Below, piece by piece: positions 26,956 through 35,545 of a stretch of 64,000 nucleotides of DNA. Positions within the stretch are counted from its first letter, which is position 1; each line of letters begins with the position of its first letter. The stretch lies in contig NZ_CP027231.1 in NCBI RefSeq assembly GCF_002998435.1, positions 2,087,001-2,151,000 on the forward strand, given 5' to 3'. Both the position numbers and the translations under genes were made by a program. The DNA comes from Bacteroides zoogleoformans. Its GTDB lineage: Bacteria; Bacteroidota; Bacteroidia; Bacteroidales; Bacteroidaceae. The notes beneath the pieces were generated by a model, which saw only the letters and a program-made list of their open reading frames with translations, ran no database searches and was not told the DNA's origin.

Positions 26956-28794
26956 ATGAAGGAATTTCTGCAACTGATGCGGCGTTTCGTGACGCCTTAT
27001 AAGAAGTATATCGGCCGGGCCATCGTGCTCAATGTATTGTCTGCCATTTTCAACGTTTTTTCGTTCACCTTGTTGATTCCCATTCTGAACATCCTCTTCA
27101 AGACGGGAGATAATGCGCAGGCCTACCGCTTCATGGAGTGGGGCGCCGGAAGCCTGAAAGAGGTGGCGGTGAACAACTTCTACTACTACGTCACCCGTCT
27201 CATCGAGGTCTACGGGCCGTCTACCACGTTGCTCTTCCTGGGGCTCTTCCTCGCCTTCATGACGATGCTGAAGACCTCCTGCTACTTCGGCTCTTCGGCC
27301 GTGATGATTCCGTTGCGCACAGGCGTGGTGCGCGACATCCGCGTGATGGTCTACTCCAAAGTGATGCATCTGCCGCTGGGCTTTTTTTCCGAAGAGAGAA
27401 AGGGCGACATCATCGCCCGAATGAGCGGCGACGTGGGCGAGATAGAGAATTCCATCACCAGCTCGCTGGATATGCTGCTCAAGAACCCCATCCTGATTAT
27501 ACTTTATTTTTCCACGCTGATTGTCACCAGTTGGCAGTTGACGCTGTTCACCATCTTGGTGCTGCCCGGCATGGGCTGGCTCATGGGCAAGGTGGGCAAG
27601 AAACTGAAACGCAAGTCGCTCGAAGCGCAGGGAAAGTGGAGCGACACCATGTCGCAACTGGAAGAGACGCTGGGCGGGCTGCGCATCATCAAGGCATTCA
27701 TTGCCGAAGACAAGATGGTGGACCGCTTCAGGCAGTGCAGTGACGAACTGCGCGACGCAACCAACAGGGTGGCCACTCGTCAGGCACTGGCGCACCCCAT
27801 GAGCGAGTTCCTCGGCACACTGCTCATCGTGCTGGTGCTGTGGTTCGGCGGCCTGCTCATTCTGGGCGAGGGCACTTCGATGGAGGCTTCCACGTTCATC
27901 TTCTATATGGTGATTCTATACAGCATCATCAACCCGTTGAAGGACTTTGCAAAGGCGGGCTATAACATCCCGAAGGGACTCGCCTCGATGGAGCGTGTGG
28001 ACAAGATATTGAATGCCGAAAATCCCATCAAGGAACCCGCCCATCCCGTTGCCCTGACCGGTATGGAGCGGCAAATCGAGTTCAGGGATCTGTCGTTCAG
28101 CTACGACGGAAAGCGTGAAGTGCTGAAGCACATCGACCTCACCGTGGCCAAAGGACAGACCATCGCCTTGGTGGGGCAGTCGGGTTCGGGAAAGTCGACG
28201 CTGGTAGACCTGTTGCCGCGCTACCACGATGTGCATCAGGGTGAAATCCTTATAGACGGCGTGAACATCAAGAACTTCCGCATCCACGATCTGCGCGCTT
28301 TGATAGGCAACGTGAACCAGGAGGCCATCCTCTTCAACGATACGTTCTTCAACAACATCGCTTTCGGGGTGGAGAACGCCACGCCGGAGCAGGTGATGGA
28401 AGCGGCCAAGATTGCCAATGCCCACGACTTCATCATGGAAACCGAACTGGGCTACCAAACCAATATCGGCGACCGTGGAGGCAAACTCTCGGGCGGCCAG
28501 CGCCAGCGCATCAGCATTGCCCGTGCCATCCTTAAGAACCCGCCCATCCTCATCCTCGACGAGGCCACCTCCGCTCTTGATACCGAGAGCGAACGCCTTG
28601 TGCAGGAGGCTTTGGAGCGTCTGATGAAGACACGCACCACCATTGCCATTGCCCACCGCCTCTCCACCATCAAGAATGCGGATGAAATATGCGTGCTCTA
28701 CGAAGGCGAAATAGTGGAGCGCGGCAAGCACGAAGAGCTGCTGGCAAAGAACGGCTACTACAAGCGGCTGAACGACATGCAGTCGCTGGGATGA
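26956..28794 (+). CDS. MsbA-type ABC exporter (fused membrane and ATPase domains)
   Basis: Protein of 612 aa: six-helix ABC membrane domain (about 15-335) and ATPase domain with Walker A GQSGSGKST (near 405), signature LSGGQRQR (near 510), Walker B ILILDEATSALD and H-loop IAHRLSTI. Homodimeric exporters of this size flip lipids (MsbA) or export glycolipids or peptides. In Bacteroides one such gene is usually annotated as lipid A export, but several paralogues exist, so I leave out a symbol. Ends 3 bp before the convergent fucosidase stop. Confidence 0.9.
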   Translation: MKEFLQLMRRFVTPYKKYIGRAIVLNVLSAIFNVFSFTLLIPILNILFKTGDNAQAYRFMEWGAGSLKEVAVNNFYYYVTRLIEVYGPSTTLLFLGLFLAFMTMLKTSCYFGSSAVMIPLRTGVVRDIRVMVYSKVMHLPLGFFSEERKGDIIARMSGDVGEIENSITSSLDMLLKNPILIILYFSTLIVTSWQLTLFTILVLPGMGWLMGKVGKKLKRKSLEAQGKWSDTMSQLEETLGGLRIIKAFIAEDKMVDRFRQCSDELRDATNRVATRQALAHPMSEFLGTLLIVLVLWFGGLLILGEGTSMEASTFIFYMVILYSIINPLKDFAKAGYNIPKGLASMERVDKILNAENPIKEPAHPVALTGMERQIEFRDLSFSYDGKREVLKHIDLTVAKGQTIALVGQSGSGKSTLVDLLPRYHDVHQGEILIDGVNIKNFRIHDLRALIGNVNQEAILFNDTFFNNIAFGVENATPEQVMEAAKIANAHDFIMETELGYQTNIGDRGGKLSGGQRQRISIARAILKNPPILILDEATSALDTESERLVQEALERLMKTRTTIAIAHRLSTIKNADEICVLYEGEIVERGKHEELLAKNGYYKRLNDMQSLG

Positions 28795-28797
28795 TGG

Positions 28798-30606
28798 CTA
28801 ATCGCTCAACGCTATCTCACCCATCGTCACTTTTGCCTTGCGGCCGTTGGGCGAAGTGGCTTCGAGCTTGACGTACCGGGCTTCCACGGCTTTGCCGAAG
28901 ACCACGGTCTGCGGTTGCGGGTTGTGCATGATGTTGCTGAACTCGCCATGCGTGCGTACTTCCGTCCAGTGCTCGCCGTCGTTGCTCACCAAGAAGCGGA
29001 ACTTATAGGCCATGTCGGGGGTGGCTTCGCCGTTGGCAGGGGCATAGGTGAAGCTTTTCAGCAGGCAGGTTTTTCCCAAATCGACCGTAAGCGGAGCCTC
29101 TGAGAGTTGCTTCCAGCCGTCGCGTTTCATTGCGTCAGGCTCTTTCGCCTTAGATGCCTCTTTCACGGGCCCGGCAAAATAAGCCCCCACTTTGGCTATG
29201 TTGGCTTTCAGGCGCGATGCCATCAGTGTGACGCGCAAGGCTTTCGCCTCTATGGCGGGGAAACGGAGCAGGCGTTTGTAGCCCACGGTTGTGCCTTGCG
29301 CCACTTCCGTCCAGCCTTCGGATGTAAGGGCTTCTACCTTGAAGGCCTCCACACGTTGCCCCCGACGGATGTCTTCTTGCAGCATCACGACGTTTATCCT
29401 TGCCTTCGTTTTCAGTTTGTACACGCGGCTTTCGCCCTCGGCAGGTTGCCACGGTGCGCTGCCTTTGCGCACGTAGTCGGTGGCGAATGTTGCTGCGATG
29501 TAATCGGCCAGTTCCTTGATGCGTGCGGCATCGTTTTCATGAATCCGTCCGCGACGGTCGGGCGGAATGTTGAGCAGAAGCACGGAATTGTAGCCCACCG
29601 ATTTGAAGTAAATATCCACGAGGTGGGCGAGCGGCTTCACCTTGTCGTCTTCCGCCGTATGGTAGAACCATCCCGGACGGATGGACACGTCTACCTCCGA
29701 AGGATACCAGAAGAGCCTGTCCACCTTTTGCAACATGTCGCGGCTGCCCAAGTCTTTCGACATGTTGTTGATGCCGAGCTGTGCAAGAGTTTTTTCCGAG
29801 TCGGTTGCCGTAGATGGGGGAAGTACCGTGGAGCTCCACTCCGTTTCGCGTCCCACGCCTGCCTCGTTGCCCACCCAGCGGATGTCGTCACCCATGATGG
29901 CGGCCACGGCTTTGGGTTGCAGCGTGTTGATTACTTTCATGTAGGCTTCCCAGTCGTACTCTTGTTTTTTGCCGTTGGGGCCTTCGGCGCAAGCTCCGTC
30001 GAACCACACCTCGTGCACCTCGCCGTAGTTGGTGAGGAGCTCGGTCAGTTGGCGGATGAAGAACTCGTTATAGCGTGGCGAATCGCCGTAGCATGGAGCG
30101 TTCCTGTCCCACGGCGAAAGGTAGACGCCGAACTTCATGCCGTACTTGTCGCATGCCGCGCGCAGTTCCTTCACCACGTCGCCCTTGCCCCCTTTCCACG
30201 GCGAGGAGGCTACGGAATGGGCAGTGGTGGCGGTGGGCCACAGGCAGAAGCCGTCGTGATGCTTGGCGGTGATGATGGCCATCTTGAATCCTCCCTCCTT
30301 CAGGCTCTTCACCCATTGTTCGGCATCGAAACCGGTGGGATTGAACAGGGCGGGGTCTTCTTTCCCGTCGCCCCATTCGCGGTTGGTAAAGGTGTTGATG
30401 CCGAAATGCAGAAAGGCCGTGAGCTCCAGCTTCTGCCACTCGTATTGTTGCGTAGTGGGCACAAGCCGGGCTGCCATTTCCACTTTTTGTTCCATTGGGG
30501 CATTTTGCGGAAACTCCACCTGCTTCACATGGTAATGTTCTTTTTCTTGGGCTGCCGCCTGCAACAGGCATAGGTGCAGGCAGGCAAGGAGTAGTGTTTT
30601 TTTCAT
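28798..30606 (-). CDS. Alpha-L-fucosidase, GH29, with C-terminal carbohydrate-binding-like domain
   Basis: Protein of 602 aa with signal peptide (AAA-QE). The GH29 barrel shows LTAFLHFGINTFTNREWGDG, AKHHDGFCLWPT and EVWFDGACAEG, where the Asp of WFDG is the family nucleophile. The C-terminal part (about 440-602) looks like an F5/8-type discoidin domain. It removes alpha-linked fucose from glycans in the periplasm or at the surface. Downstream of a sulfatase on the same strand (84 bp), which fits sulfated, fucosylated host glycans such as mucin. Confidence 0.92.
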   Translation of the reverse strand: MKKTLLLACLHLCLLQAAAQEKEHYHVKQVEFPQNAPMEQKVEMAARLVPTTQQYEWQKLELTAFLHFGINTFTNREWGDGKEDPALFNPTGFDAEQWVKSLKEGGFKMAIITAKHHDGFCLWPTATTAHSVASSPWKGGKGDVVKELRAACDKYGMKFGVYLSPWDRNAPCYGDSPRYNEFFIRQLTELLTNYGEVHEVWFDGACAEGPNGKKQEYDWEAYMKVINTLQPKAVAAIMGDDIRWVGNEAGVGRETEWSSTVLPPSTATDSEKTLAQLGINNMSKDLGSRDMLQKVDRLFWYPSEVDVSIRPGWFYHTAEDDKVKPLAHLVDIYFKSVGYNSVLLLNIPPDRRGRIHENDAARIKELADYIAATFATDYVRKGSAPWQPAEGESRVYKLKTKARINVVMLQEDIRRGQRVEAFKVEALTSEGWTEVAQGTTVGYKRLLRFPAIEAKALRVTLMASRLKANIAKVGAYFAGPVKEASKAKEPDAMKRDGWKQLSEAPLTVDLGKTCLLKSFTYAPANGEATPDMAYKFRFLVSNDGEHWTEVRTHGEFSNIMHNPQPQTVVFGKAVEARYVKLEATSPNGRKAKVTMGEIALSD

Positions 30607-30690
30607 CAGGGATAGTGTTTTTAAGAGCCGGGCGATGGCGTTTCAAAAGAGCCTTCGCCCAAGCTTGGGATTATACATAAATGTCGCATG

Positions 30691-32232
30691 TCAAGGCAAC
30701 GGCTGTTTCGCCGCTTCGGGCAGTGTCACTTTGAAGAACCTGCTGGGACGGTGCTCCTTCCGTATGATGCTTACCAGCTGTTCCACTACGTCAGGATACG
30801 AGGCGGCGACGTCATGGTCTTCGTGTATGTCTTCAGTCAGATTGTAAAGGTGGGGCACTCCTTTCTTCACTACCATCTTCCAGTCTTCACGGCGCACGGC
30901 TATCTGGTCGGTTTCGTGAAACTCCCAATACAGATGATCGTGACGTTGCTGGCGAAGGCTGTCGCCCGTCATGGCTGCGGCAAACGAGATGCCGTCGAAG
31001 CAGTCGTCCGCCAGTTGTTTGTTCAGATATTTTTTGGGAAAACGGCGGTCGCCCGTCAGTTCGCAGAAAGTGGGCATCACATCGTAGAAAGCCAGTTGAT
31101 GACTGCTTGTTGTCCCCGCCGGAACACGTCCGGGCCACCGCACGATGAAAGGCACGCGGATGCCCCCTTCGTGACACTCGCGCTTCAGTCCGCGCAATTT
31201 CCCGTCGCGTCCGAAAAAAGCAGGGTCGGCTCCTCCCTCTTCGTGAGGGCCGTTGTCGCTGCTGAATACCACCAGTGTGTTCTCGTCCAGCCCCTTCTCT
31301 TTCAGCTTTTGCAGAATCTCGCCCACATAAGCGTCCAACCTTGTAATCATGGCAGCAAACTGTGCATGTGTATGGACGGACGGATTGTAGCGCGAGCCTT
31401 CGCTTCCGCCCCATGTGCGGTCGTGAAAGAACTGCTTGCGGTAGGCCTGCAACAGCGAATCGTCAGGCTGTGCCAGTTCGGCATGCGGAAGCGTATAGGT
31501 CAGCAGTCCGAAGAAGGGTTGCCGGCCGTCTTGCCTGTCGATCCATTCCAATGCCTTGCGGTGAATCAAATCGGCAGAATATTGTGTGCGCAGTTCATAG
31601 CCTTTGCCATACATGGGGTGTTTGATGTTCTCTTCCATCACGACACGCACCACGCCCGTGTCGCCCTGCGTACGGCTGTAACGGTTGAGGAAGTTGGGGT
31701 AGTAAAGATGGGCTTGGAACTGGCATATATATCCGAAGAACTCGTCCACGCCGCGCTTGTCGGGTGTGGAGGCGGAACCTTCGTAGCCTCCCGCCCATTT
31801 TCCGAAAAGTCCGGTGGTATAGCCGTTGTTCTTCATCACTTCGGGCAGGATGATGTGTCCGGGGGCGTAGGGATGCTGCCCCACCATGCTGTAATCTTCG
31901 TTGTCGCCATACATGATGAGGGATGCGTCCTTCCAATACTCCTTATTGCCCCGTACTTCGGTATGTCCTGTGTGTTGTCCGGTCATGAGCGATGCGCGCG
32001 ACGGCGCACTGACGGGGCTGCCCGCATAGGCCTGCGTGAAGCGCATTCCTTCCGAGGCCATCCGGTCGATGTGCGGAGTCCGGATATAGCGTTGCCCGTA
32101 GCAACCCAAGTCGCCGTAGCCCATGTCGTCGCACAAAATAAAAAGGATATTGGGCTTTTCCGCCTGCCGGGCGTTGACGCCGGTTGCCGCAAGCGCCATA
32201 CATCCCCATAAAAAGGTTTTCCGGTTGTTCAT
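30691..32232 (-). CDS. Sulfatase, S1 family, serine-type active site
   Basis: Protein of 513 aa with a signal peptide (VNA-RQ). It carries NILFILCDDMGYGDLGCYGQ (two metal-binding Asp), and the SAPSRASLMTG active-site signature. The modified residue is Ser, so an anSME-type radical SAM enzyme must convert it to formylglycine; none is in this window. FSSDNGPHEEGGAD supplies the second metal site. Releases sulfate from glycans before fucosidase and other hydrolases. A -7 box TATTTTTG is at 32256-32263 on the minus strand. Confidence 0.92.
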   Translation of the reverse strand: MNNRKTFLWGCMALAATGVNARQAEKPNILFILCDDMGYGDLGCYGQRYIRTPHIDRMASEGMRFTQAYAGSPVSAPSRASLMTGQHTGHTEVRGNKEYWKDASLIMYGDNEDYSMVGQHPYAPGHIILPEVMKNNGYTTGLFGKWAGGYEGSASTPDKRGVDEFFGYICQFQAHLYYPNFLNRYSRTQGDTGVVRVVMEENIKHPMYGKGYELRTQYSADLIHRKALEWIDRQDGRQPFFGLLTYTLPHAELAQPDDSLLQAYRKQFFHDRTWGGSEGSRYNPSVHTHAQFAAMITRLDAYVGEILQKLKEKGLDENTLVVFSSDNGPHEEGGADPAFFGRDGKLRGLKRECHEGGIRVPFIVRWPGRVPAGTTSSHQLAFYDVMPTFCELTGDRRFPKKYLNKQLADDCFDGISFAAAMTGDSLRQQRHDHLYWEFHETDQIAVRREDWKMVVKKGVPHLYNLTEDIHEDHDVAASYPDVVEQLVSIIRKEHRPSRFFKVTLPEAAKQPLP

Positions 32233-32418
32233 GGTTTCTTAATGATTGTGATATGCAAAAATAGAAAAAGAAAACCGGACTTCATCTATGCCTGTCGGAA
32301 AAAAACAGAGTCCGTAACACCGGCAGATGCAATATTGTCGCGAAGATGAGAAGTAAACGGGATGCCGTCCGAAAGATGATGAGACCTGCCTGAAAACATT
32401 CGCCGCCAACGGGAGAAA

Positions 32419-32505
32419 ACTCTATCTTAGCGCTTGCGTTATATATCTTGCGCCTTGCGATATATATCTTAGCGCCTGCGATATACATCGCAAGCGCTAA
32501 GATAG
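32419..32505. repeat. 21-bp-period array enclosed by a 17-bp inverted repeat (type C)
   Basis: Units begin at 32419, 32440, 32461 and 32482. Units two and three share TATATATCTT then GCG-rich halves (GCGCCTTGCGA, AGCGCCTGCGA). The ends form a perfect 17-bp inverted repeat, CTATCTTAGCGCTTGCG (32422-32438) and CGCAAGCGCTAAGATAG (32489-32505). The whole array could therefore also fold as one long stem. Confidence 0.8.
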
Positions 32506-32762
32506 AACTCCCCTCCTAATCTCTTCCTGTTTCAGACAAGGCAAAGAGAGGTTTTATCCGCTGATGAAAACTCTTTCTTGCACGGACGAAACCCATATCC
32601 AAAGCCTTATATCGAATATCGAATGCGTTGGCGAGAAAGATAAAGAACCTGAGTGTGAACTCTGCCTGAGTTCGGGATAAGAAGCAGGTCGACAGCCTCA
32701 CACGGAGGCTTGTGCTCCAAAGTCGAATCCCATTGCTTATCAGATATTTAATATTGATTTGT

Positions 32763-32872
32763 CAGACACTTGCCTCTGACGGCTCAAGCACCTGTGTCTG
32801 TCACGTCAGAGACTTGTGTCTGCCGGCTCGGACACTTGCCTCTGTCACGACAAAGGCTTGCAGCTGTCAGAC
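32763..32872. repeat. Five-unit 22-bp-period array (type D, locus 2)
   Basis: Units start at 32763, 32785, 32807, 32829 and 32851. Recurrent parts are GACACTTGCCTCTG (units 1 and 4), GTGTCTG (units 2 and 3) and unit ends alternating CGGCT/CACGT/CACGA. Compared with locus 1 and 3, CTTG replaces CAAG at the same unit position, as if that half were inverted. Confidence 0.82.
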
Positions 32873-33066
32873 AGGGCGGGGGCGGCCGGCCTGAAAGGCT
32901 CTCTTCTCTTCTGCCCAATCACCGTAAACCGGTGCATCCGGGAAATATCCGCCCGACAGGGTGAAGCCCCGCATCTTTAGCAAAGTAATCACTTATTCCG
33001 AACTCAGGTGAGGTATATGCCGGAAGAAACGGAAAGGGGTATCTTTGAGAGCCGTTGCCTGTTCCG

Positions 33067-33705
33067 TCATTTCCTTCCGAAGTCGGCGGGTACTTCGCCC
33101 CATTGTTTGGTTTCCCATTTCAGGATGGGGGTGGTGTAGGTGTTTTCGCGCAGCCATTTCTCGGCACGTTCTATCAACTCGAAGAGGGCTTCGCTCCGGG
33201 CGTTGCGCGGCAGTTTCGTCTTGCATTTCTTCTGCTTCACCCAGCTGATGGCATTCACACTGTCGCTGTAGATGGGCATGTCCATTCCTTTCCGTTTCAG
33301 GAGGGCGAGGCCGTGTACGATGGCAAGGAATTCGCCGATGTTGTTTGTGCCATACATGGGGCCGAAGTGGAACACCTGCCGGCGGCTGCCCACGTGCACT
33401 CCCCTGTACTCCATGGCGCCGGGATTTCCGCTGCAAGCGGCGTCTACGGCAAGGCTGTCCGCCACGACGGCTGCCGGAAGGGGGGTGTCCTGCGGCTTTC
33501 GGGCGGCCGCACGGGTGGGCGATCCCCCTCGCCCGATGTATTGGTAGGGCGAAGAGGCAAAGGCTTTTTCGGCTTCTTCACGCGTGTCGAACGATTTGAA
33601 TTTCGCCCCTTCGTAGCCTTTGGTTTGCAGTTGGCAGTCGGTCCAGGAGCTGTAAATGCCCGGCGTGACACCCGACCATACAACGTAAAATTTCTCTTTC
33701 TTCAT
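33067..33705 (-). CDS. Ribonuclease H1 with N-terminal viroplasmin domain
   Basis: Protein of 212 aa starting MKKEKFYVVWSG. Residues 1-45 are the RNase H1 hybrid-binding (viroplasmin) domain (GVTPGIYSSWTDCQLQTKGY). The RNase HI domain (about 70-212) has VDAACSGNPGAMEYRG (first catalytic Asp), FLAIVHGLALLK (Glu) and IYSDSVNAISW (Asp). It degrades RNA in RNA:DNA hybrids. The in-frame ATG 12 codons earlier overlaps a -7 box TACCTTTG (33715-33722 minus), so the start at 33705 is preferred. Confidence 0.92.
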   Translation of the reverse strand: MKKEKFYVVWSGVTPGIYSSWTDCQLQTKGYEGAKFKSFDTREEAEKAFASSPYQYIGRGGSPTRAAARKPQDTPLPAAVVADSLAVDAACSGNPGAMEYRGVHVGSRRQVFHFGPMYGTNNIGEFLAIVHGLALLKRKGMDMPIYSDSVNAISWVKQKKCKTKLPRNARSEALFELIERAEKWLRENTYTTPILKWETKQWGEVPADFGRK

Positions 33706-33917
33706 AACTGAGGACAAAGGTAAAGAAGAAAATCCGAACAAAATCCCTCTTCAGGTTGTTTCTTTCTCGCGCACTGATGAATTTACACCGTGTCCAAAGC
33801 CTGCAAGGATGAACATGGAACATGCAGAATAGAAAGTATTGGCAGGCGGGGTGGGTAAACTCGGAACAGGCTCTGAAAAAGGATAATTCAAATATAAACA
33901 AAGAAAGGAAAAGAAAA

Positions 33918-34523
33918 ATGGGAAGAACATTTGCCGAAGCCATGAAGCACCGCCGTACGTATTATTCCATCGGCAGCGGTTCGCCGGTATCGGACAGCGA
34001 GATAGAACGCGTGGTTCGCGAAGCCCTGAAGCACGTGCCGTCGGCTTTCAACTCGCAGTCGGCGAGAGTGGTATTGCTGTTGGGCGATGGGCATAAGAAG
34101 TTGTGGAACATCGTGAAGAGCACGTTGAAGGAACTCGTCTCTGCCGAAGACTTTGGCAAGACGGAAGCCAAAATAGACGGCTGTTTTGCCGCCGGACACG
34201 GTACGGTGCTCTATTTTGAAGACACTTCTGTGGTAAAGAAATTGCAGGAAGCGTTCCCTTCTTACAAGGATAACTTCCCCATCTGGTCGCACCATACTTC
34301 TGCCATGCATCAGTTTGCCGTTTGGACGATGCTCGAAGACCTCGGTCTGGGTGCCTCTCTGCAACATTACAACCCGTTGATTGACGAGGAAGTGCGCCGC
34401 ACCTGGAATCTGCCCGAAGAGTGGCAGCTTGTGGCTCAGATGCCTTTCGGCACACCTACGGGCGAGCCGGGCGAGAAGAGCTTTGAAGACATGGACAAGC
34501 GTTTCAAGGTGTTCCGTTCTTGA
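33918..34523 (+). CDS. Nitroreductase family protein (Hbn1/Frm2-like)
   Basis: Protein of 201 aa with AMKHRRTYYSIG near the N-terminus and VPSAFNSQSARVVLLLG, the FMN-binding pattern of the fungal-type nitroreductase subgroup, and AVWTMLEDLGLGASLQHYNP in the C-terminal half. The ATG at 33918 follows a purine-rich stretch; an ATG 32 codons upstream gives non-conserved sequence. Likely reduces nitro or quinone compounds with NAD(P)H. Monocistronic, ending before a terminator hairpin. Confidence 0.88.
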   Translation: MGRTFAEAMKHRRTYYSIGSGSPVSDSEIERVVREALKHVPSAFNSQSARVVLLLGDGHKKLWNIVKSTLKELVSAEDFGKTEAKIDGCFAAGHGTVLYFEDTSVVKKLQEAFPSYKDNFPIWSHHTSAMHQFAVWTMLEDLGLGASLQHYNPLIDEEVRRTWNLPEEWQLVAQMPFGTPTGEPGEKSFEDMDKRFKVFRS

Positions 34524-34596
34524 TCGCACTCTTCCGGCGGATTGGCCGGGAAGATGAAAGAACGGTTTGCGGAGAGGCTTTTTCCGGACGCGCACA

Positions 34597-34649
34597 ACGC
34601 AGATGGTATGGTTCTTTGGTTTAGAGAACCGTGCCACCTGCGTTTTTTT
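34597..34649 (+). terminator. Terminator-like hairpin with a competing pairing partner
   Basis: ACGCAG and CTGCGT close a stem that also contains GGTTCT/AGAACC and is followed by TTTTTTT. Its 3' arm CCGTGCCACCTGC (34629-34641) is also perfectly complementary to GCAGGTGGCACGG at 34696-34708, so two mutually exclusive folds are possible. Confidence 0.6.
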
Positions 34650-34772
34650 CATCCGGGTGTTGATGGCTAAGGGCTTGCGCAGAGGTGTTCCGTATGCAGG
34701 TGGCACGGCTTCTGCCGGTCGGAGCGTCCCCTCGCTGCACGAGTCCGTAGGTGGCTGTTCGGGGTTTTGACA

Positions 34773-34838
34773 GACACAAGCCTCTGTCACGACAAACACA
34801 AGTCCTTGTGAAAACAGACACTTGTGTCCGTCAATCTT
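34773..34838. repeat. Three-unit 22-bp-period array (type D, locus 3)
   Basis: Units start at 34773, 34795 and 34817. The first two contain ACACAAG(C/T)C and end in (G/A)ACA; the third begins GACACTTGTGTC, the inverted form. The array lies 36 bp upstream of the aroK -7 box. Confidence 0.75.
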
Positions 34839-34901
34839 CCTTCACCGTGGGCTGGGAGATTAAATAAATTGTTTACCTTTGCGCGCATAAGGGAAGCAGA
34901 T

Positions 34902-35429
34902 ATGATACGTATTTTCTTGACCGGCTACATGGGGGCCGGAAAAACTACTTTAGGAAAGGCCTTTGCCCGCGAAATGCATGTGCCGTTCATCGACTTGGAC
35001 TGGTACATTGAAGAGCGTTTCCACAAATCCGTCCGCGAACTGTTTGCCGGTCGTGGAGAAGATGCTTTCCGTCAGCTGGAGCGGAACATGCTGCACGAGG
35101 TGGGAGAGTTTGAAGACGTCGTCATCTCCACCGGCGGCGGCACGCCCTGCTTCTTCGACAACATGGACTACATGAATGCCTGCGGGCAGACGGTGTTTCT
35201 CGATGTGCATCCCGACATCCTGTTCCGCCGCCTCCGGGTGGCCACGCAGCAACGCCCCATTCTGCAAGGCAAGACGGACGAAGAACTGCGTGCCTTTATT
35301 CTGGAGGCACTGGAGAAGCGTGCCCCCTTTTACTCGCAGGCCCAATACCTGTTCGATGCCGGCCGTCTGGAAAGCCGCAGGCAGATATCCGATTCTGTCC
35401 AACGGCTGCGCAACCTCCTGAAACTTTAA
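34902..35429 (+). CDS. aroK: Shikimate kinase
   Basis: Protein of 175 aa starting MIRIFLTGYMGAGKTTLG (Walker A at 9-16), with FIDLDWYIE (shikimate-binding Asp), GEDAFRQLE and VVISTGGGTPC, all conserved in AroK. Phosphorylates shikimate in chorismate synthesis. An open frame extends 26 codons upstream but crosses the promoter, so 34902 is used. Confidence 0.95.
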   Translation: MIRIFLTGYMGAGKTTLGKAFAREMHVPFIDLDWYIEERFHKSVRELFAGRGEDAFRQLERNMLHEVGEFEDVVISTGGGTPCFFDNMDYMNACGQTVFLDVHPDILFRRLRVATQQRPILQGKTDEELRAFILEALEKRAPFYSQAQYLFDAGRLESRRQISDSVQRLRNLLKL

Positions 35430-35485
35430 TTCCCTGTAAATGTGCATTTCTCGGCTGAAAAGGCTGAAGATATTGGATTAATGTG

Positions 35486-35493
35486 TATTTTTG
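35486..35493 (+). promoter_or_regulatory. -7 box upstream of speA
   Basis: TATTTTTG fits the Bacteroides sigma-ABfr -7 consensus TAnnTTTG and lies about 50 bp before the speA start, with no intervening terminator. Confidence 0.5.
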
Positions 35494-35545
35494 TCCCCAA
35501 TAGCAAATAGTAAAATGTCAAATAGTAAACATATTGGTGAAGTAG

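Larger units (their letters stand above)
32233..33066. other. 834-bp gene-free region with two periodic arrays
   Basis: Holds array C (32419-32505) and array D locus 2 (32763-32872). Between them a 61-codon open frame (32516-32701, minus) has no recognisable domain; I leave it uncalled. 32880-33066 shows nothing specific. Confidence 0.55.
34524..34901. other. Gene-free region with terminator, inverted repeat and 22-bp array upstream of aroK
   Basis: In order: terminator-like hairpin (34597-34649), the second arm of a 13-bp inverted repeat (34696-34708), array D locus 3 (34773-34838) and a -7 box TACCTTTG (34874-34881) 20 bp before the aroK ATG. Confidence 0.55.

Noticed and set aside
29107..30573. 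488-codon plus-strand frame opposite the GH29 gene
   Set aside because: Antisense shadow with no recognisable motif; the GH29 nucleophile region is intact on the other strand.
30688..32211. 507-codon plus-strand frame opposite the sulfatase
   Set aside because: Antisense shadow; the sulfatase signature is complete on the minus strand.
32516..32701. 61-codon ORF between two repeat arrays
   Set aside because: No domain, promoter or conserved feature visible; cannot be supported from sequence alone.
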